Source: an uncultured Porphyromonadaceae bacterium (GTDB taxonomy: Bacteria; Bacteroidota; Bacteroidia; Bacteroidales; Muribaculaceae). From it: DNA of 41,087 nucleotides. A program made the translations under genes and the position numbers. The notes under the pieces are model-generated. The model was not told the DNA's origin. It searched no databases and saw only the letters and a list, made by a program, of their open reading frames with translations. The first letter of the stretch is position 1. Every line of letters begins with the position of its first letter. Where the stretch lies: positions 1 through 41,087 of the forward strand of contig CAMWXI010000004.1 in the NCBI GenBank assembly GCA_947178175.1, written 5' to 3'. This document shows, piece by piece, positions 24,943 to 34,138 of this stretch.

Positions 24943-26085
24943 TTATTTCCCTTCTTTGATGGTATTGACGATGAGGTTGGCGGCGTAGTCGGAGGCAATG
25001 AAGGTGCCTAATTTGCGTCGCAGGGCCTTGTAGTCGGAAAGCTGTCGGTCTCGTCGCGGAGATGGCTGCAGAAGCGGGGAGAGCTCGCGTGAGATGGCAG
25101 TGGGAGTGCAGAAGTGCAGAAGCAATTCCGGAACCATCGGATTCCCAACAATCAGGTTTGGCAAAGACACATATTTCACTTTGAGGAGCTTCTCCATAAT
25201 CTTGTATGAAAGTGCTGAGCCGTTAGCGCGATAGCACACCACCTGTGGAGTCCCTATCAAGGCAGTTTCAAGAGTGGCGGTTCCGGAAGTGACCAGAGCC
25301 GCTTTGCTATATTTCACCAGAGTGTGGGTTGAACCGAAGACTATTGTCAGTCCGGGGTCTTGCGCGACTTCACGATAGAACTTTTCGGGGATAGAGGGGG
25401 CGCCGGCAACTATATACTGGAATTCGGGATACTTCTTTGCGGCCTCGATCATAAGAGGAAGGTTGTTGCTTATTTCACTGCGGCGGGAGCCTGGAAGAAG
25501 AGCTATTAGCGGACGTTCGTCTGTGATGCCATTGCGCTCACGGAAATGACGCAGGGGAGCTATATGCTTCAGGGAATAGTCAATCTCCTCAACCGTGGGA
25601 TTCCCCACGTAGACTGCCTTATTGAAATCATGCTTCTTAAAGTAAGGGATTTCAAAGGGGAGGATAGAGTGAAGGCGATCAATATTTTTTTTCATTGACG
25701 GAATGCGCCACTCTTTCCATGCCCATACTTTCGGAGAGATATAGTATTCAGTCCGTATGCCGTGTTTATGGGCAAATTTAGCAAGCTTGAGATTGAATCC
25801 GGGGAAGTCAATCAGGATTAAAACATCAGGTCTGAAGTCCAGAAGAAGGCGTTTTGCCATCTTGAGATTCCGCCAGATTGCCGGGAGTTTACGGATGACT
25901 TCGCTGAATCCCATCACATTCATCTCCTTATAGTGGAGATTAGGGGAGCGTCTTGCAGCGTTAGCCATGAGGTCACCTCCGAAGAATCGGAAGTCTGCTT
26001 CCGAATCCAGTTCAGATATTGCTTTGATAAGACGGGAGCCGTGGAGATCTCCGCTGGCTTCTCCCGCCACTAACATATATTTCAT
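24943..26085 (-). CDS. lpxB: lipid-A-disaccharide synthase
   Basis: 380 residues, normal LpxB length. It begins with MKYMLVAGEASGDLHG, containing the LpxB signature GEASGDLHG at 8-16, and further shows YYISPKVWAWKEWR, LPGSRRSEI near 200-208 and TSGTATLET near 260-270, the GT19 landmarks. It joins UDP-diacylglucosamine and lipid X to form the lipid A disaccharide at the inner face of the cytoplasmic membrane. Alone on the minus strand; I found no consensus promoter in the 250 bases before it. Confidence 0.96.
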   Translation of the reverse strand: MKYMLVAGEASGDLHGSRLIKAISELDSEADFRFFGGDLMANAARRSPNLHYKEMNVMGFSEVIRKLPAIWRNLKMAKRLLLDFRPDVLILIDFPGFNLKLAKFAHKHGIRTEYYISPKVWAWKEWRIPSMKKNIDRLHSILPFEIPYFKKHDFNKAVYVGNPTVEEIDYSLKHIAPLRHFRERNGITDERPLIALLPGSRRSEISNNLPLMIEAAKKYPEFQYIVAGAPSIPEKFYREVAQDPGLTIVFGSTHTLVKYSKAALVTSGTATLETALIGTPQVVCYRANGSALSYKIMEKLLKVKYVSLPNLIVGNPMVPELLLHFCTPTAISRELSPLLQPSPRRDRQLSDYKALRRKLGTFIASDYAANLIVNTIKEGK

Positions 26086-26335
26086 TTGAAATCAGTACAA
26101 TATGTTTGATACGACCGGAGAGAGTGATGGGTCGGTGAGCATAGTTAAGCCTGAGGAGGGAGCAGCATCATAAAGTTATAAACGCTAATTTAGAAAAAAA
26201 TTATGAAACAGCCAATTTTGACGAGTATCCCGAAAAATGAAAATTAAAGGGGGTTGCGCCTTATAATGCACTAAACTTCCTGATTGATGCGTTATTGAAG
26301 AAAGATAATCAATTGATCGCAGATCAGCCTTTTAT

Positions 26336-27754
26336 ATGCGCTCCTTCCTTTATTGTATGATATTAATCCTGGGGATTGTGGCAAACGGGTGTATTTCAGA
26401 CGGATTCACGAATTCTCCATCGGATATATTGTCATTCTCCACCGACACAGTAAGTTTTGACACGGTATTCACCGGCGTCGGGACGCCTACAGCACGTCTA
26501 AAGGTATATAACCGGGCTAAGAAGTCTGTCAACATCTCATCCATCAGCTTCAGCAAAGATGACGGCACATTTCAGATGAATGTGGACGGGGTCAGCGGAA
26601 AGCGCTTTTCCGATGTGGAGATAAGAGGGGGCGACAGCATCTTCGTGTTTATAGAATGTCTGATTCCGGAGGGAAGTTCTGCTACCCCTTCGCTTGTCGA
26701 AGATAAGGTAGTGTTCGTGACCAACGGGGTGTCGCAGGATGTTCTGGTGGAAGCCTGGGGTCAGAATGTGACACGCCTTAAGGGAGTCAACATAAAAGAG
26801 GATATGCGGCTTACGGCCGACCGACCATATATTGTGTTTGACTCATTGACTGTCGAACAGGGTGCCACACTAAGGATAGACCCGGGAGTGCAGTTGTTGT
26901 TTCATGACAAGGCTTCCATGCGTGTGCGCGGAAAAATAGAAGCAATCGGCGAGGTCGGAAGGATGATAGATATGCGTGGCGACCGTCTTGACAATGTGTT
27001 GCCAAATGTAGGGTATGACATATTGGCCGGTCAGTGGAAAGGTATCACAATAGAGGCTGAATCGTTTGACAACAGACTGGAATATGTGGATATGCGCTCC
27101 ACGGAGCATGGATTAGTGGTGGATTCCTGTGGTAATCTTGAAAGGAGCAAACTTCTGATTGTGAATTCCTGGTTGCATAATTCTCAGGAATCGGCCCTGA
27201 AGTCGGAGTATGCCAAGGTGGATGCTTACGGTTCTGTATTCTCAGAATCGGCCGGTGCAACCGTATCATTGAAGGGTGGAAGTCATGAATTTGTACAATG
27301 CACATTAGCCAACTATTATCTGTTCTCAGCCATCTCCTCTCCGATATTGTCGCTTTACCATTGTTTGCCGGCAGACAAGGAGGAAGACCCCATGAATGAT
27401 AATCCCCTGATGAGGGCGAATTTTGAGAATGGTATCATATATGGCCTTGCAAAGGATTTGAATATAGGAGATTTTGCAGACAGTGATGTCTATATGCGGA
27501 ATATGCTCCTGAAATCCAATGGTGAGGATGATGAGCATTTTATAGATTGTGTATGGGGAGAAGACCCTCTCTTTAAGACCGACAGACCGAGTTATTATTT
27601 CAATTATAGGGTTCAGGAAGATTCTCCGGCAATCGGTGCAGGTAACTATGGATATGTCGTACCGCTCTGTGAAAGGGATATGGATGGCAATTTAAGACAG
27701 AATCCCCCTACACTCGGTGCATATTGTTATGTGGAGGAAGAGAAGGATAAATAG
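26336..27754 (+). CDS. lipoprotein with beta-helix-like body
   Basis: 472 residues. A hydrophobic signal segment ends in IVANGC, so Cys19 is probably the lipidated residue, though the lipobox is not ideal. Residues of about 35-125 look like an Ig-like/HYDIN-type domain (SFDTVFTGVGTPTARLKVYN). The remainder has repeated short beta strands and DMRGD-, EYVDMR- and SLKGGSH-like turns as in right-handed parallel beta-helices, and the C-terminus (PAIGAGNYG ... PTLGAYCY) is typical of choice-of-anchor beta-helix proteins. Probably at the outer membrane. Two bases before a glycosyltransferase gene. Role unknown. Confidence 0.7.
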   Translation: MRSFLYCMILILGIVANGCISDGFTNSPSDILSFSTDTVSFDTVFTGVGTPTARLKVYNRAKKSVNISSISFSKDDGTFQMNVDGVSGKRFSDVEIRGGDSIFVFIECLIPEGSSATPSLVEDKVVFVTNGVSQDVLVEAWGQNVTRLKGVNIKEDMRLTADRPYIVFDSLTVEQGATLRIDPGVQLLFHDKASMRVRGKIEAIGEVGRMIDMRGDRLDNVLPNVGYDILAGQWKGITIEAESFDNRLEYVDMRSTEHGLVVDSCGNLERSKLLIVNSWLHNSQESALKSEYAKVDAYGSVFSESAGATVSLKGGSHEFVQCTLANYYLFSAISSPILSLYHCLPADKEEDPMNDNPLMRANFENGIIYGLAKDLNIGDFADSDVYMRNMLLKSNGEDDEHFIDCVWGEDPLFKTDRPSYYFNYRVQEDSPAIGAGNYGYVVPLCERDMDGNLRQNPPTLGAYCYVEEEKDK

Positions 27755-27756
27755 TC

Positions 27757-28584
27757 ATGGTCAGTATAATTACGGCAATATATAATCAGCTCCCGATGAA
27801 CCGTCTTTACTACGAGACGATAAAGAAACATACGGATGGCGATTGGGAACTGATAATAATTGACAATGGTTCAACCGACGGTTCTCCGGAATTTTTTGAG
27901 AAACTCGGCGACAGCCGGATAAGGGTTATACGCAACGATGGTAATTATTCTTATCCCTATTGTCAGAATAAGGGTATAAGTCATGCCCGGGGTGAAGTCT
28001 TGGCCTTTCTCAATAATGATATACTTCTTCCTCCCCATTGGGATTCCAGAGTGGGTCAGGTGTTAGGAAAGAATGGTTATGAAGTGTTGTCAGTTTCCTC
28101 AAACGATCATCTTCCTTCAAAATCCGAGACAAAACGTTTGGCTCACAGATTCAAGAGAATCAAATACCCTTTGTTGTCGCTATTCGGTTCACGTAAATGG
28201 GTCTTAAAACTCATCACCCGGCTGACCTACGGAAATTGGGATAAGTTTACCGGGAATATATGGGAAAAATATGGCACAGGGCTGACACGTGGCTTCTCCG
28301 GTTCGGTAGTGATAATGAGTCGTAAAGGAATAGAGCTCTTCGGCGGGTGGGATCCCTCGCAACAGGGGGCCGATTTTGACATGTATCTCCGCACTTCTAA
28401 GCGATGGGAGGAAAAAGGAGATGTAAAGCCTATGTCATTAGTGGGGGGAGTCTTCTCCCATCATTTCCGTCGCCTGACTATGAGGGAGAGTTATCCTCCC
28501 TTTAAAGATGTCGACAAGTTGATGCCGCTTGAAGAGAAATGGGATAAAGAAACAAGAGAAAAATATCTTTCCCTTATGGAGTAA
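27757..28584 (+). CDS. family 2 glycosyltransferase
   Basis: 275 residues. The GT-A fold is clear: VSIITAIYN at the start, IIDNGSTDG at 34-42 (nucleotide-sugar binding) and LNNDIL at 85-90 as the DxD-like metal site, then ARG upstream of it. No membrane spans, so cytosolic or peripheral. Acceptor and donor cannot be told from sequence. Directly follows the lipoprotein gene and is closed by a strong terminator. Confidence 0.85.
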   Translation: MVSIITAIYNQLPMNRLYYETIKKHTDGDWELIIIDNGSTDGSPEFFEKLGDSRIRVIRNDGNYSYPYCQNKGISHARGEVLAFLNNDILLPPHWDSRVGQVLGKNGYEVLSVSSNDHLPSKSETKRLAHRFKRIKYPLLSLFGSRKWVLKLITRLTYGNWDKFTGNIWEKYGTGLTRGFSGSVVIMSRKGIELFGGWDPSQQGADFDMYLRTSKRWEEKGDVKPMSLVGGVFSHHFRRLTMRESYPPFKDVDKLMPLEEKWDKETREKYLSLME

Positions 28585-28604
28585 TCCGCAGATGAAAATG
28601 ATAA

Positions 28605-28645
28605 AAAAGGTCCTTTCCGGCAGATGATGTGGGAAAGGACCTTTT
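28605..28645. terminator. bidirectional terminator between glycosyltransferase and GH31
   Basis: AAAAGGTCCTTTCC (28605-28618) and GGAAAGGACCTTTT (28632-28645) are exact reverse complements with a 13-base loop. A T-run follows on both strands (six T on the minus strand), so it ends the converging transcripts from both sides. Confidence 0.88.
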
Positions 28646-28671
28646 GTTTAGCTACTGTTGCGACAAAAGCC

Positions 28672-31083
28672 TCAGAATGTTGCCTTGAAGCCGTTGAAAG
28701 AGTTGGGTACCACTATGCTCAGACGTCGAGTCTCAGCATCGTAAGTCCAACCGTAAAGTCTGATACTTTTGAGCGACACACCTTCCTGAAGTTCGGTGCC
28801 ATCCTCAGCCACCACTTTGCCCGGAGCCTTCGCAACATTCTCAATCTCGAAGGTGAAGGAGCGATATGAAGGCTTGTCGGAATAGTCACCATTTTCCCGG
28901 AATGAGATTTCAAGTTCTTTAGAATTCATCTTTCCACGGAAGGTGGTCAACGAAAATGCATTGTCCGCCAGAGAAGTCGGAGATTTGCGGTCGTCATCAT
29001 AAAGAGTGTAGGATGTTTCGGAATCTGATGGGAAATATTTAATAGTCAGAAACATCGGGTTGTATTCGGATGTATTGTTGAGGGGGAGGGTATATTGGGG
29101 TATGAAAGCTCCTGCCTTTACGAACAGGGGAAGACGATCCAACGGAGCTTTAACGGAATACTCTTTTCCGCCTGCGTATGAAACAGCGGGATTATACCAG
29201 TCAAACCATTTTCCGGCGGGGAAGAGCACCTTGCGTCCGGTTGCGCCCTTCTTCATTACGGGAGCTACCAGCACTTCGTCTCCCCAAAGGTATTCATCAG
29301 TGATATTCGCAAATTTGTCACCCGGATTCTCGCCTCTGAAATTCAGGGGGCGTGCCAGCGGAAGGCCGAATGCGGCGTTCTCGTATGCCAGGGTATAGTT
29401 ATAGGGGAGCCATTCGTATCTCATTTTAATGAACCTGCGTAGAATATCCTCCTTTTCGGGGAAATTGAACGGTTCGGGTTGCAGTTGCGCGTGCGTGCGG
29501 AGGACAGGCGTGAAGACGCCCATCTGAAGCCAACGGGTATAAAGCTCCGGGTCAAGAGGAGCGGACGGGTCAACGGCAAATCCACCGATGTCAGAACTCA
29601 TATATCCCAGTCCGGAAAGACCGGAGTTGAGCATCAGTTTCACCTGGGGTCCGAAACCTTCCCAGGAGCGGGCAACGTCTGTAGTCCAGGGGAATACGGA
29701 ATAACGTTGCAGGCCGGCAGTGCCACCGCGCATCATTAGCAACGGGCGTGTCTCCGGGAAATCGGCACGAAGTCCGTCGTATATCAGTCGCGACCATTCA
29801 TTGCCATAGACGTTGTGATATTGTTCCGCTGTAAGTCCGTTATGGTGCATGATTGTCAGAGGGTGTACTTCCGGTTCGCCAAGGTCTCCCCACCAACCGG
29901 CAATTCCTTCGGAAGTGAGAGGACGAAGGCGGTTCCAAAGCCATGTACGGGTATCGGGGTTTGAGATATCAAACATTCCGGCTTCTCCTACCCATGTGGT
30001 GACATCATGCACATTTCCGTCAGCATCTTTTGTCAGCATTCCTTGTGAAGCAAGAGTGTTGTAGTTGTCGATAGCACCCTTCTTGTTAATATAAGGCTGA
30101 GTGATATTGACCACATTTATTCCGAGACTTTTGAGAGAATCAAGCATCCCTTTATGGTCGGGCCATTTCTGTTTGTCCCATTCGAGACGTCCCATGTCGG
30201 TTTCAACTCCATACCAGTATAGGTCAAGCACCAGACCGTCAAGCGGGTATCCGTGGCGACGCAGGGTGTCTACAGCTCCGAGCGTTTCTGCTTGATTATG
30301 ATAGCCATATTTGGAAGTGATGTATCCGAGCGCCCAGAAGGGGGGGAGATCCTGATGGCCTGTCAGGTCTGCATATTTTTCTGTATTCCCTGCCAGAGTC
30401 CCCTTTCCGTTGATGAAATAATATGATAAGGGGTAAGGCGTTTCGGAGGTGTAAATCAGCGTGTCGCCCGGAGTCATCACGGCAGAGGTGAAGTCATCGA
30501 AAAGAACTCCATACCCTTTGTCGGAGGAGAACCAGGGGACTGTGATACCCATCTGGGAAATCCGGGGGTCGCCTTCGCCATAACCGTAGTTCTGCCGGTT
30601 ATACATCACCAGGGTGTCATTTCCGAGAGCAAGACGATGGCCTCGCTCACCGGCACCATAGATGTTTTCACCTTTGTTTCCTAATAGAGTTACGGTCTTA
30701 AGGAAATTATCGTTGTTGACCCCTTCGGCCTCACGAAGAAGGAGGTTGCCGAGATTGTCGAAGAAGGACACCTTGCCGGAATTGCGCTCGACGACAATGC
30801 GGGTGGACTCTGATAGAATAACAAGAGAATCATTGTCGGAGAAAGTTCTTAATTCCGGATTTACAGATGACATGATCGCACTTTGCGACTCAAGGAAAGG
30901 GAGCAAAGAGTCGGCCGGCAGGGTTGTAACCTTAAAGATGTCGGAGGAGATAGGTTCAATTTCCACAATTCCTTTATCGGTAGGCACCTGAAAAGGGAGA
31001 GGGGAAGAGTTGACGGCGGAGATAGCTCCGGCAACGCAGACGGCGGCAAGTGCCGCCGTCAGGATATGAGAATATAGTTTCAT
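28672..31083 (-). CDS. secreted glycoside hydrolase family 31 (alpha-glucosidase type)
   Basis: 803 residues with a Sec signal peptide (about 1-24). An N-terminal beta domain precedes the catalytic barrel: LDLYWYG near 288-294, the nucleophile Asp400 in WWGDLGEPE, and the acid/base Asp498 in SSDIGGF. A C-terminal beta region (FPAGKWFDWY, PLFVKAGAFIPQ, YTLYDDD) matches GH31 with a DUF5110-type module. It would cleave alpha-glucosidic or alpha-xylosidic bonds in the periplasm or at the cell surface. It starts 11 bases after the carboxynorspermidine dehydrogenase stop. The exact substrate is open. Confidence 0.9.
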   Translation of the reverse strand: MKLYSHILTAALAAVCVAGAISAVNSSPLPFQVPTDKGIVEIEPISSDIFKVTTLPADSLLPFLESQSAIMSSVNPELRTFSDNDSLVILSESTRIVVERNSGKVSFFDNLGNLLLREAEGVNNDNFLKTVTLLGNKGENIYGAGERGHRLALGNDTLVMYNRQNYGYGEGDPRISQMGITVPWFSSDKGYGVLFDDFTSAVMTPGDTLIYTSETPYPLSYYFINGKGTLAGNTEKYADLTGHQDLPPFWALGYITSKYGYHNQAETLGAVDTLRRHGYPLDGLVLDLYWYGVETDMGRLEWDKQKWPDHKGMLDSLKSLGINVVNITQPYINKKGAIDNYNTLASQGMLTKDADGNVHDVTTWVGEAGMFDISNPDTRTWLWNRLRPLTSEGIAGWWGDLGEPEVHPLTIMHHNGLTAEQYHNVYGNEWSRLIYDGLRADFPETRPLLMMRGGTAGLQRYSVFPWTTDVARSWEGFGPQVKLMLNSGLSGLGYMSSDIGGFAVDPSAPLDPELYTRWLQMGVFTPVLRTHAQLQPEPFNFPEKEDILRRFIKMRYEWLPYNYTLAYENAAFGLPLARPLNFRGENPGDKFANITDEYLWGDEVLVAPVMKKGATGRKVLFPAGKWFDWYNPAVSYAGGKEYSVKAPLDRLPLFVKAGAFIPQYTLPLNNTSEYNPMFLTIKYFPSDSETSYTLYDDDRKSPTSLADNAFSLTTFRGKMNSKELEISFRENGDYSDKPSYRSFTFEIENVAKAPGKVVAEDGTELQEGVSLKSIRLYGWTYDAETRRLSIVVPNSFNGFKATF

Positions 31084-31094
31084 GGTCCGTAGCT

Positions 31095-32291
31095 TTAAAG
31101 TTCGATGTCACCGTTGGTTATGACATGCCAGGGAAGACCGGACTTGGCAAGCATCTCCAGGAATGGGTCGGGATTGAACTCTTCAACGTTATGCACACCG
31201 GGCTTTACCCACTGGCCGGTAAGGAACATATATGCCCCCACCATGGCCGGCACACCGGTAGTGTAGCTTACGGCCTGGGCACCGGTCTCCCTGTATGCTT
31301 CTTCGTGAGAGCAGTTGTTATAGATATAATAAGTAGATTCCTTTCCCTCCTTGTCAAGACCGCGGATACGACATCCGATTGAAGTCTCGCCGGTGTAGTT
31401 TTCACCGAGAGAGCCGGGGTCGGGAAGCACAGCCTTGAGGAATTGGATAGGGATGATTTCGCGTCCTTCATACATCACGGGGTCAATACGCGCCATTCCG
31501 ATGTCTTGGATCACACGGAGGTGAGTGATGTATTCCTGTCCGAAGGTCATCCAGAAACGTGCGCGACGGATTGTCGGGAAGTTCTGAACCAATGATTCCA
31601 GCTCTTCGTGATAGAGAAGATATGACTCTCTCTCCCCTATGTTGGGATAATTAAGCGGACGGTGAATTTCAAGGTTTTCGGTTTCAATCCATTTCCCGTC
31701 TTCCCAATATTTACCTTTCTGAGTGATTTCTCGAATGTTGATTTCGGGGTTGAAGTTGGTGGCGAAAGCTTTGCCATGGTTCCCGGCGTTGCAGTCTACG
31801 ATATCAAGATATCTCATTTCGGAGAAGTGATGCTTGGCGGCGTAAGCCACGAACACAGCAGAAACTCCGGGGTCGAAGCCACAACCGAGAATAGCTGTGA
31901 GACCTGCTTTTTCAAATCTTTCGCGATAGGCCCATTGCCATGAGTATTCGAAATGGGCCTCATCTTTAGGCTCATAGTTGGCGGTGTCCAGATAGTTGAC
32001 TCCACATTTCAGGCAGGCTTCCATGATTGTGAGGTCCTGATAGGGGAGGGCAACGTTAATGCAGATGTCAGGGCGGTGTTTTTCAAATAGCGCCACAATT
32101 TCTTCAACGATGTCGGCGTCTACACGGTCGGTGACGATGTTGGAGGCACCGATTTTCTCAGCGAGACGGTCACACTTCTCCTTGGTGCGGGATGCGAGCA
32201 CAATCTCATTGAACACTTCCGGATGTTGCGCACACTTGTGGGCTACAACTGAGCCGACCCCTCCGGCTCCTATGATGACAACTTTTCCCAT
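31095..32291 (-). CDS. saccharopine dehydrogenase family, probably carboxynorspermidine dehydrogenase
   Basis: 398 residues from the ATG at 32291 (MGKVVIIGAGGVG); an in-frame ATG at 32315 would add eight residues ahead of the Rossmann strand. The NAD(P) motif GAGGVGS is at 8-14. Other landmarks, such as NVALPYQDL, LDTANYEPKDEA and GCGFDPGVSAVF, match Bacteroidetes carboxynorspermidine dehydrogenases, which reductively condense aspartate semialdehyde with a diamine in the alternative spermidine route. Cytoplasmic. The pairing with a GH31 gene looks incidental. Confidence 0.85.
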   Translation of the reverse strand: MGKVVIIGAGGVGSVVAHKCAQHPEVFNEIVLASRTKEKCDRLAEKIGASNIVTDRVDADIVEEIVALFEKHRPDICINVALPYQDLTIMEACLKCGVNYLDTANYEPKDEAHFEYSWQWAYRERFEKAGLTAILGCGFDPGVSAVFVAYAAKHHFSEMRYLDIVDCNAGNHGKAFATNFNPEINIREITQKGKYWEDGKWIETENLEIHRPLNYPNIGERESYLLYHEELESLVQNFPTIRRARFWMTFGQEYITHLRVIQDIGMARIDPVMYEGREIIPIQFLKAVLPDPGSLGENYTGETSIGCRIRGLDKEGKESTYYIYNNCSHEEAYRETGAQAVSYTTGVPAMVGAYMFLTGQWVKPGVHNVEEFNPDPFLEMLAKSGLPWHVITNGDIEL

Positions 32292-32331
32292 AGATTTACG
32301 TTTGATTAAATTCAAATGAGCGAATGAAGAA

Positions 32332-32339
32332 CAAAATTA
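32332..32339 (-). promoter_or_regulatory. likely -7 element of the carboxynorspermidine dehydrogenase gene
   Basis: On the minus strand this reads TAATTTTG, a TANNTTTG match, giving a leader of about 35 bases to the ATG at 32291. The -33 TTTG is missing at standard spacing. Confidence 0.45.
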
Positions 32340-32352
32340 ACAAAAATATTTG

Positions 32353-32360
32353 TAAATTTG
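32353..32360 (+). promoter_or_regulatory. likely -7 element of the flippase-like gene
   Basis: TAAATTTG, 14 bases from the divergent minus-strand -7 box. The transcript would start near 32367, about 44 bases before the ATG at 32411. No clear -33 box. Confidence 0.5.
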
Positions 32361-32410
32361 CAGTTTCAGAAATTATTCTTTTCTGACAATCAGAAAGCAG
32401 TCATGATTTT

Positions 32411-33526
32411 ATGGATATGAAAGAAGACAATATAGCCGGGGAATCCCTGAAAGAGTCTGCGGAAGAGCTTGAGGGAGGTAGGAAAGCCCCCTTGTGGAAG
32501 CGGCTTATGGGCTTGGCTTTGCGCTATCTGGTGCCTCTGTTGCTGACGGTGGCCTTGGTGTGGTACATGTTTCAGAAGGTAGATTTCTCGGACATGATGG
32601 ATATCATCCGTCATGGAGCGAACTATTATTGGATTCTGTGTGCCATGGGTATCAGTGTTCTTTCCCATGTGTGTCGTGCGGCCCGCTGGCGCCTGCAGCT
32701 GAAGGCCTTGGGAATCAAGCCCCCGTTTATGGCCTTATGCTGCTCTATCTTTGGTTGCTATGCCCTCAATCTGGTCTTCCCTCGTTTGGGAGAGGTGTGG
32801 CGCTGCACTTATATTTCCAATCGTCAGAAAGCACCGTTTACTACGGTCTTGGGTTCGATGGTTGCCGACCGACTGGCAGATACGGTGATGGTCGGACTCC
32901 TTACAGTCCTGACATTCGTCGTAGCTACCCGGGCTATCAATGACTTCCTTGTGAAATATCCAATAGGGAAGGACCTTGTGGAATTGGTTTCCAATCCAAT
33001 GTTCTGGATTGTCATTGGTGCGGGTGTTTTGATTGTGTGGTGTATGTTTTATTTTCTACGCCACACGTCTGTGATTAAGAAAGTGAGGGAATGGACAGGC
33101 CAGCTGTGGCAAGGTTTTACGGCCGTGCTCCATATGGAGGGCCGGGGAATGTTTCTCGTCTACACTTTAGCAATCTGGAGTTGCTATTTCATACAGCTCT
33201 ATGTGGCGTTCTATGCTTTCAGTTTTACCGCCGCACTCTGCCATGAACAGGGTCTGGCATGGGGTCTGGTGCCATGTCTTGTAGCATTTGTGCTTTCATC
33301 CATCGGTATGGCCGTTCCCTCAAATGGAGGTTTGGGACCATGGAATATCGCCGTGATGTTCGGTCTGGCTGTTTATGGAATATCCGACCAGGACGGCACA
33401 GCTTTCTCAATGCTCCAATGGTCCGGCCAGACTGTGATGCTTATCATTCTGGGAATCTATACGATGATATATATTTCACTTTCCAATCCTTCGCGTAAGA
33501 AGGGAAATGCAGAAGCTCATGTTTGA
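32411..33526 (+). CDS. flippase-like membrane protein (LPG synthase TM / YbhN family)
   Basis: 371 residues with about eight spans. The family signature is visible near residues 90-155: CRAARWRLQLKALG, then NLVFPRLGEVWRCTYISN and GSMVADRLADT, matching the lysylphosphatidylglycerol synthase transmembrane/UPF0104 family (PF03706). The aminoacyl-transferase domain of MprF is absent, so it is more likely a lipid or lipid-linked sugar flippase than a synthase. Its last 20 bases overlap the next gene. Confidence 0.83.
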   Translation: MDMKEDNIAGESLKESAEELEGGRKAPLWKRLMGLALRYLVPLLLTVALVWYMFQKVDFSDMMDIIRHGANYYWILCAMGISVLSHVCRAARWRLQLKALGIKPPFMALCCSIFGCYALNLVFPRLGEVWRCTYISNRQKAPFTTVLGSMVADRLADTVMVGLLTVLTFVVATRAINDFLVKYPIGKDLVELVSNPMFWIVIGAGVLIVWCMFYFLRHTSVIKKVREWTGQLWQGFTAVLHMEGRGMFLVYTLAIWSCYFIQLYVAFYAFSFTAALCHEQGLAWGLVPCLVAFVLSSIGMAVPSNGGLGPWNIAVMFGLAVYGISDQDGTAFSMLQWSGQTVMLIILGIYTMIYISLSNPSRKKGNAEAHV

Positions 33527-34136
33527 TATAGAAGAAGAGAAGGAGCGTGACGATTTTTTTGAAAGTCCGCCGCCTGAGGAAAAACCGAAGGTTGAGAAGA
33601 AACCGGAATTCAAGTCAGACGACCCGGGATATTGGGAACAGGAGGAGTCGGAATGGGAGCATCTGCGACCTCACAATCATTTTAAACTGTATGCCTGGTT
33701 GGGGGTCAGTCTGTTGATTATTGTGATAATGATTGGAGTATACCTCCGGTTCTATTCGGCAAAAGTGGAGGATGCGGATATGTACGGATACGTGGAGAGT
33801 ATTCGCAGGGAGGGTACGGTCTTTAAAACATACGAAGGTGTTCTTCTCCCTTACCGTGAGATAATGGACACCACAAGGGTCTATCGGGAAGATTTCATAT
33901 TCTCGGTAGAGGCTGACAGCCTGGCAATAGAGATTAAGAAATTGTCACGCAGCGGAGTGCCGGTAAGGCTGGGATATGTGGAATATCACTCCACTTTGCC
34001 ATGGAGAGGTAAAAGCAGGGTTGTTGTGACGGAAGTGGAGAGAGTGGATCCTAAAGTTATTCTTCCTCCTGAGTTCAGACCTGAGTTCACACCTGAATAT
34101 CAGCCTGAGCAGCAAACTGAGGGAACTCCGGAGTAG
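33507..34136 (+). CDS. single-span membrane protein of unknown function
   Basis: 209 residues: an acidic, Pro/Lys-rich cytosolic N-terminus (about 1-62), one hydrophobic span (about 68-88), then an extracytoplasmic domain with VESIRREGTVFKTYEGVLL, conserved-looking but without a family name I know, and a Pro-Glu repeat tail. ATG 33507 follows an AAGAAGGGA stretch; an ATG at 33519, also in the overlap with the upstream gene, is an alternative. Translationally coupled to the flippase-like gene, suggesting a partner role. It ends two bases before the convergent birA stop. Confidence 0.65.
   Translation: MQKLMFDIEEEKERDDFFESPPPEEKPKVEKKPEFKSDDPGYWEQEESEWEHLRPHNHFKLYAWLGVSLLIIVIMIGVYLRFYSAKVEDADMYGYVESIRREGTVFKTYEGVLLPYREIMDTTRVYREDFIFSVEADSLAIEIKKLSRSGVPVRLGYVEYHSTLPWRGKSRVVVTEVERVDPKVILPPEFRPEFTPEYQPEQQTEGTPE
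34068..34115 (+). repeat. four 12-bp tandem units at the 3' end of the small membrane protein gene
   Basis: Four imperfect units beginning CCTGA encode PEFR, PEFT, PEYQ and PEQQ. The first two differ at one base. A likely slippage-prone, extended Pro-Glu tail. Confidence 0.7.
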
Positions 34137-34138
34137 TC

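Noticed and set aside
26086-26335. Small open frames and promoters between lpxB and the lipoprotein gene
   Set aside because: Only a 14-codon frame and no full -33/-7 pair; nothing supportable in these 250 bases.
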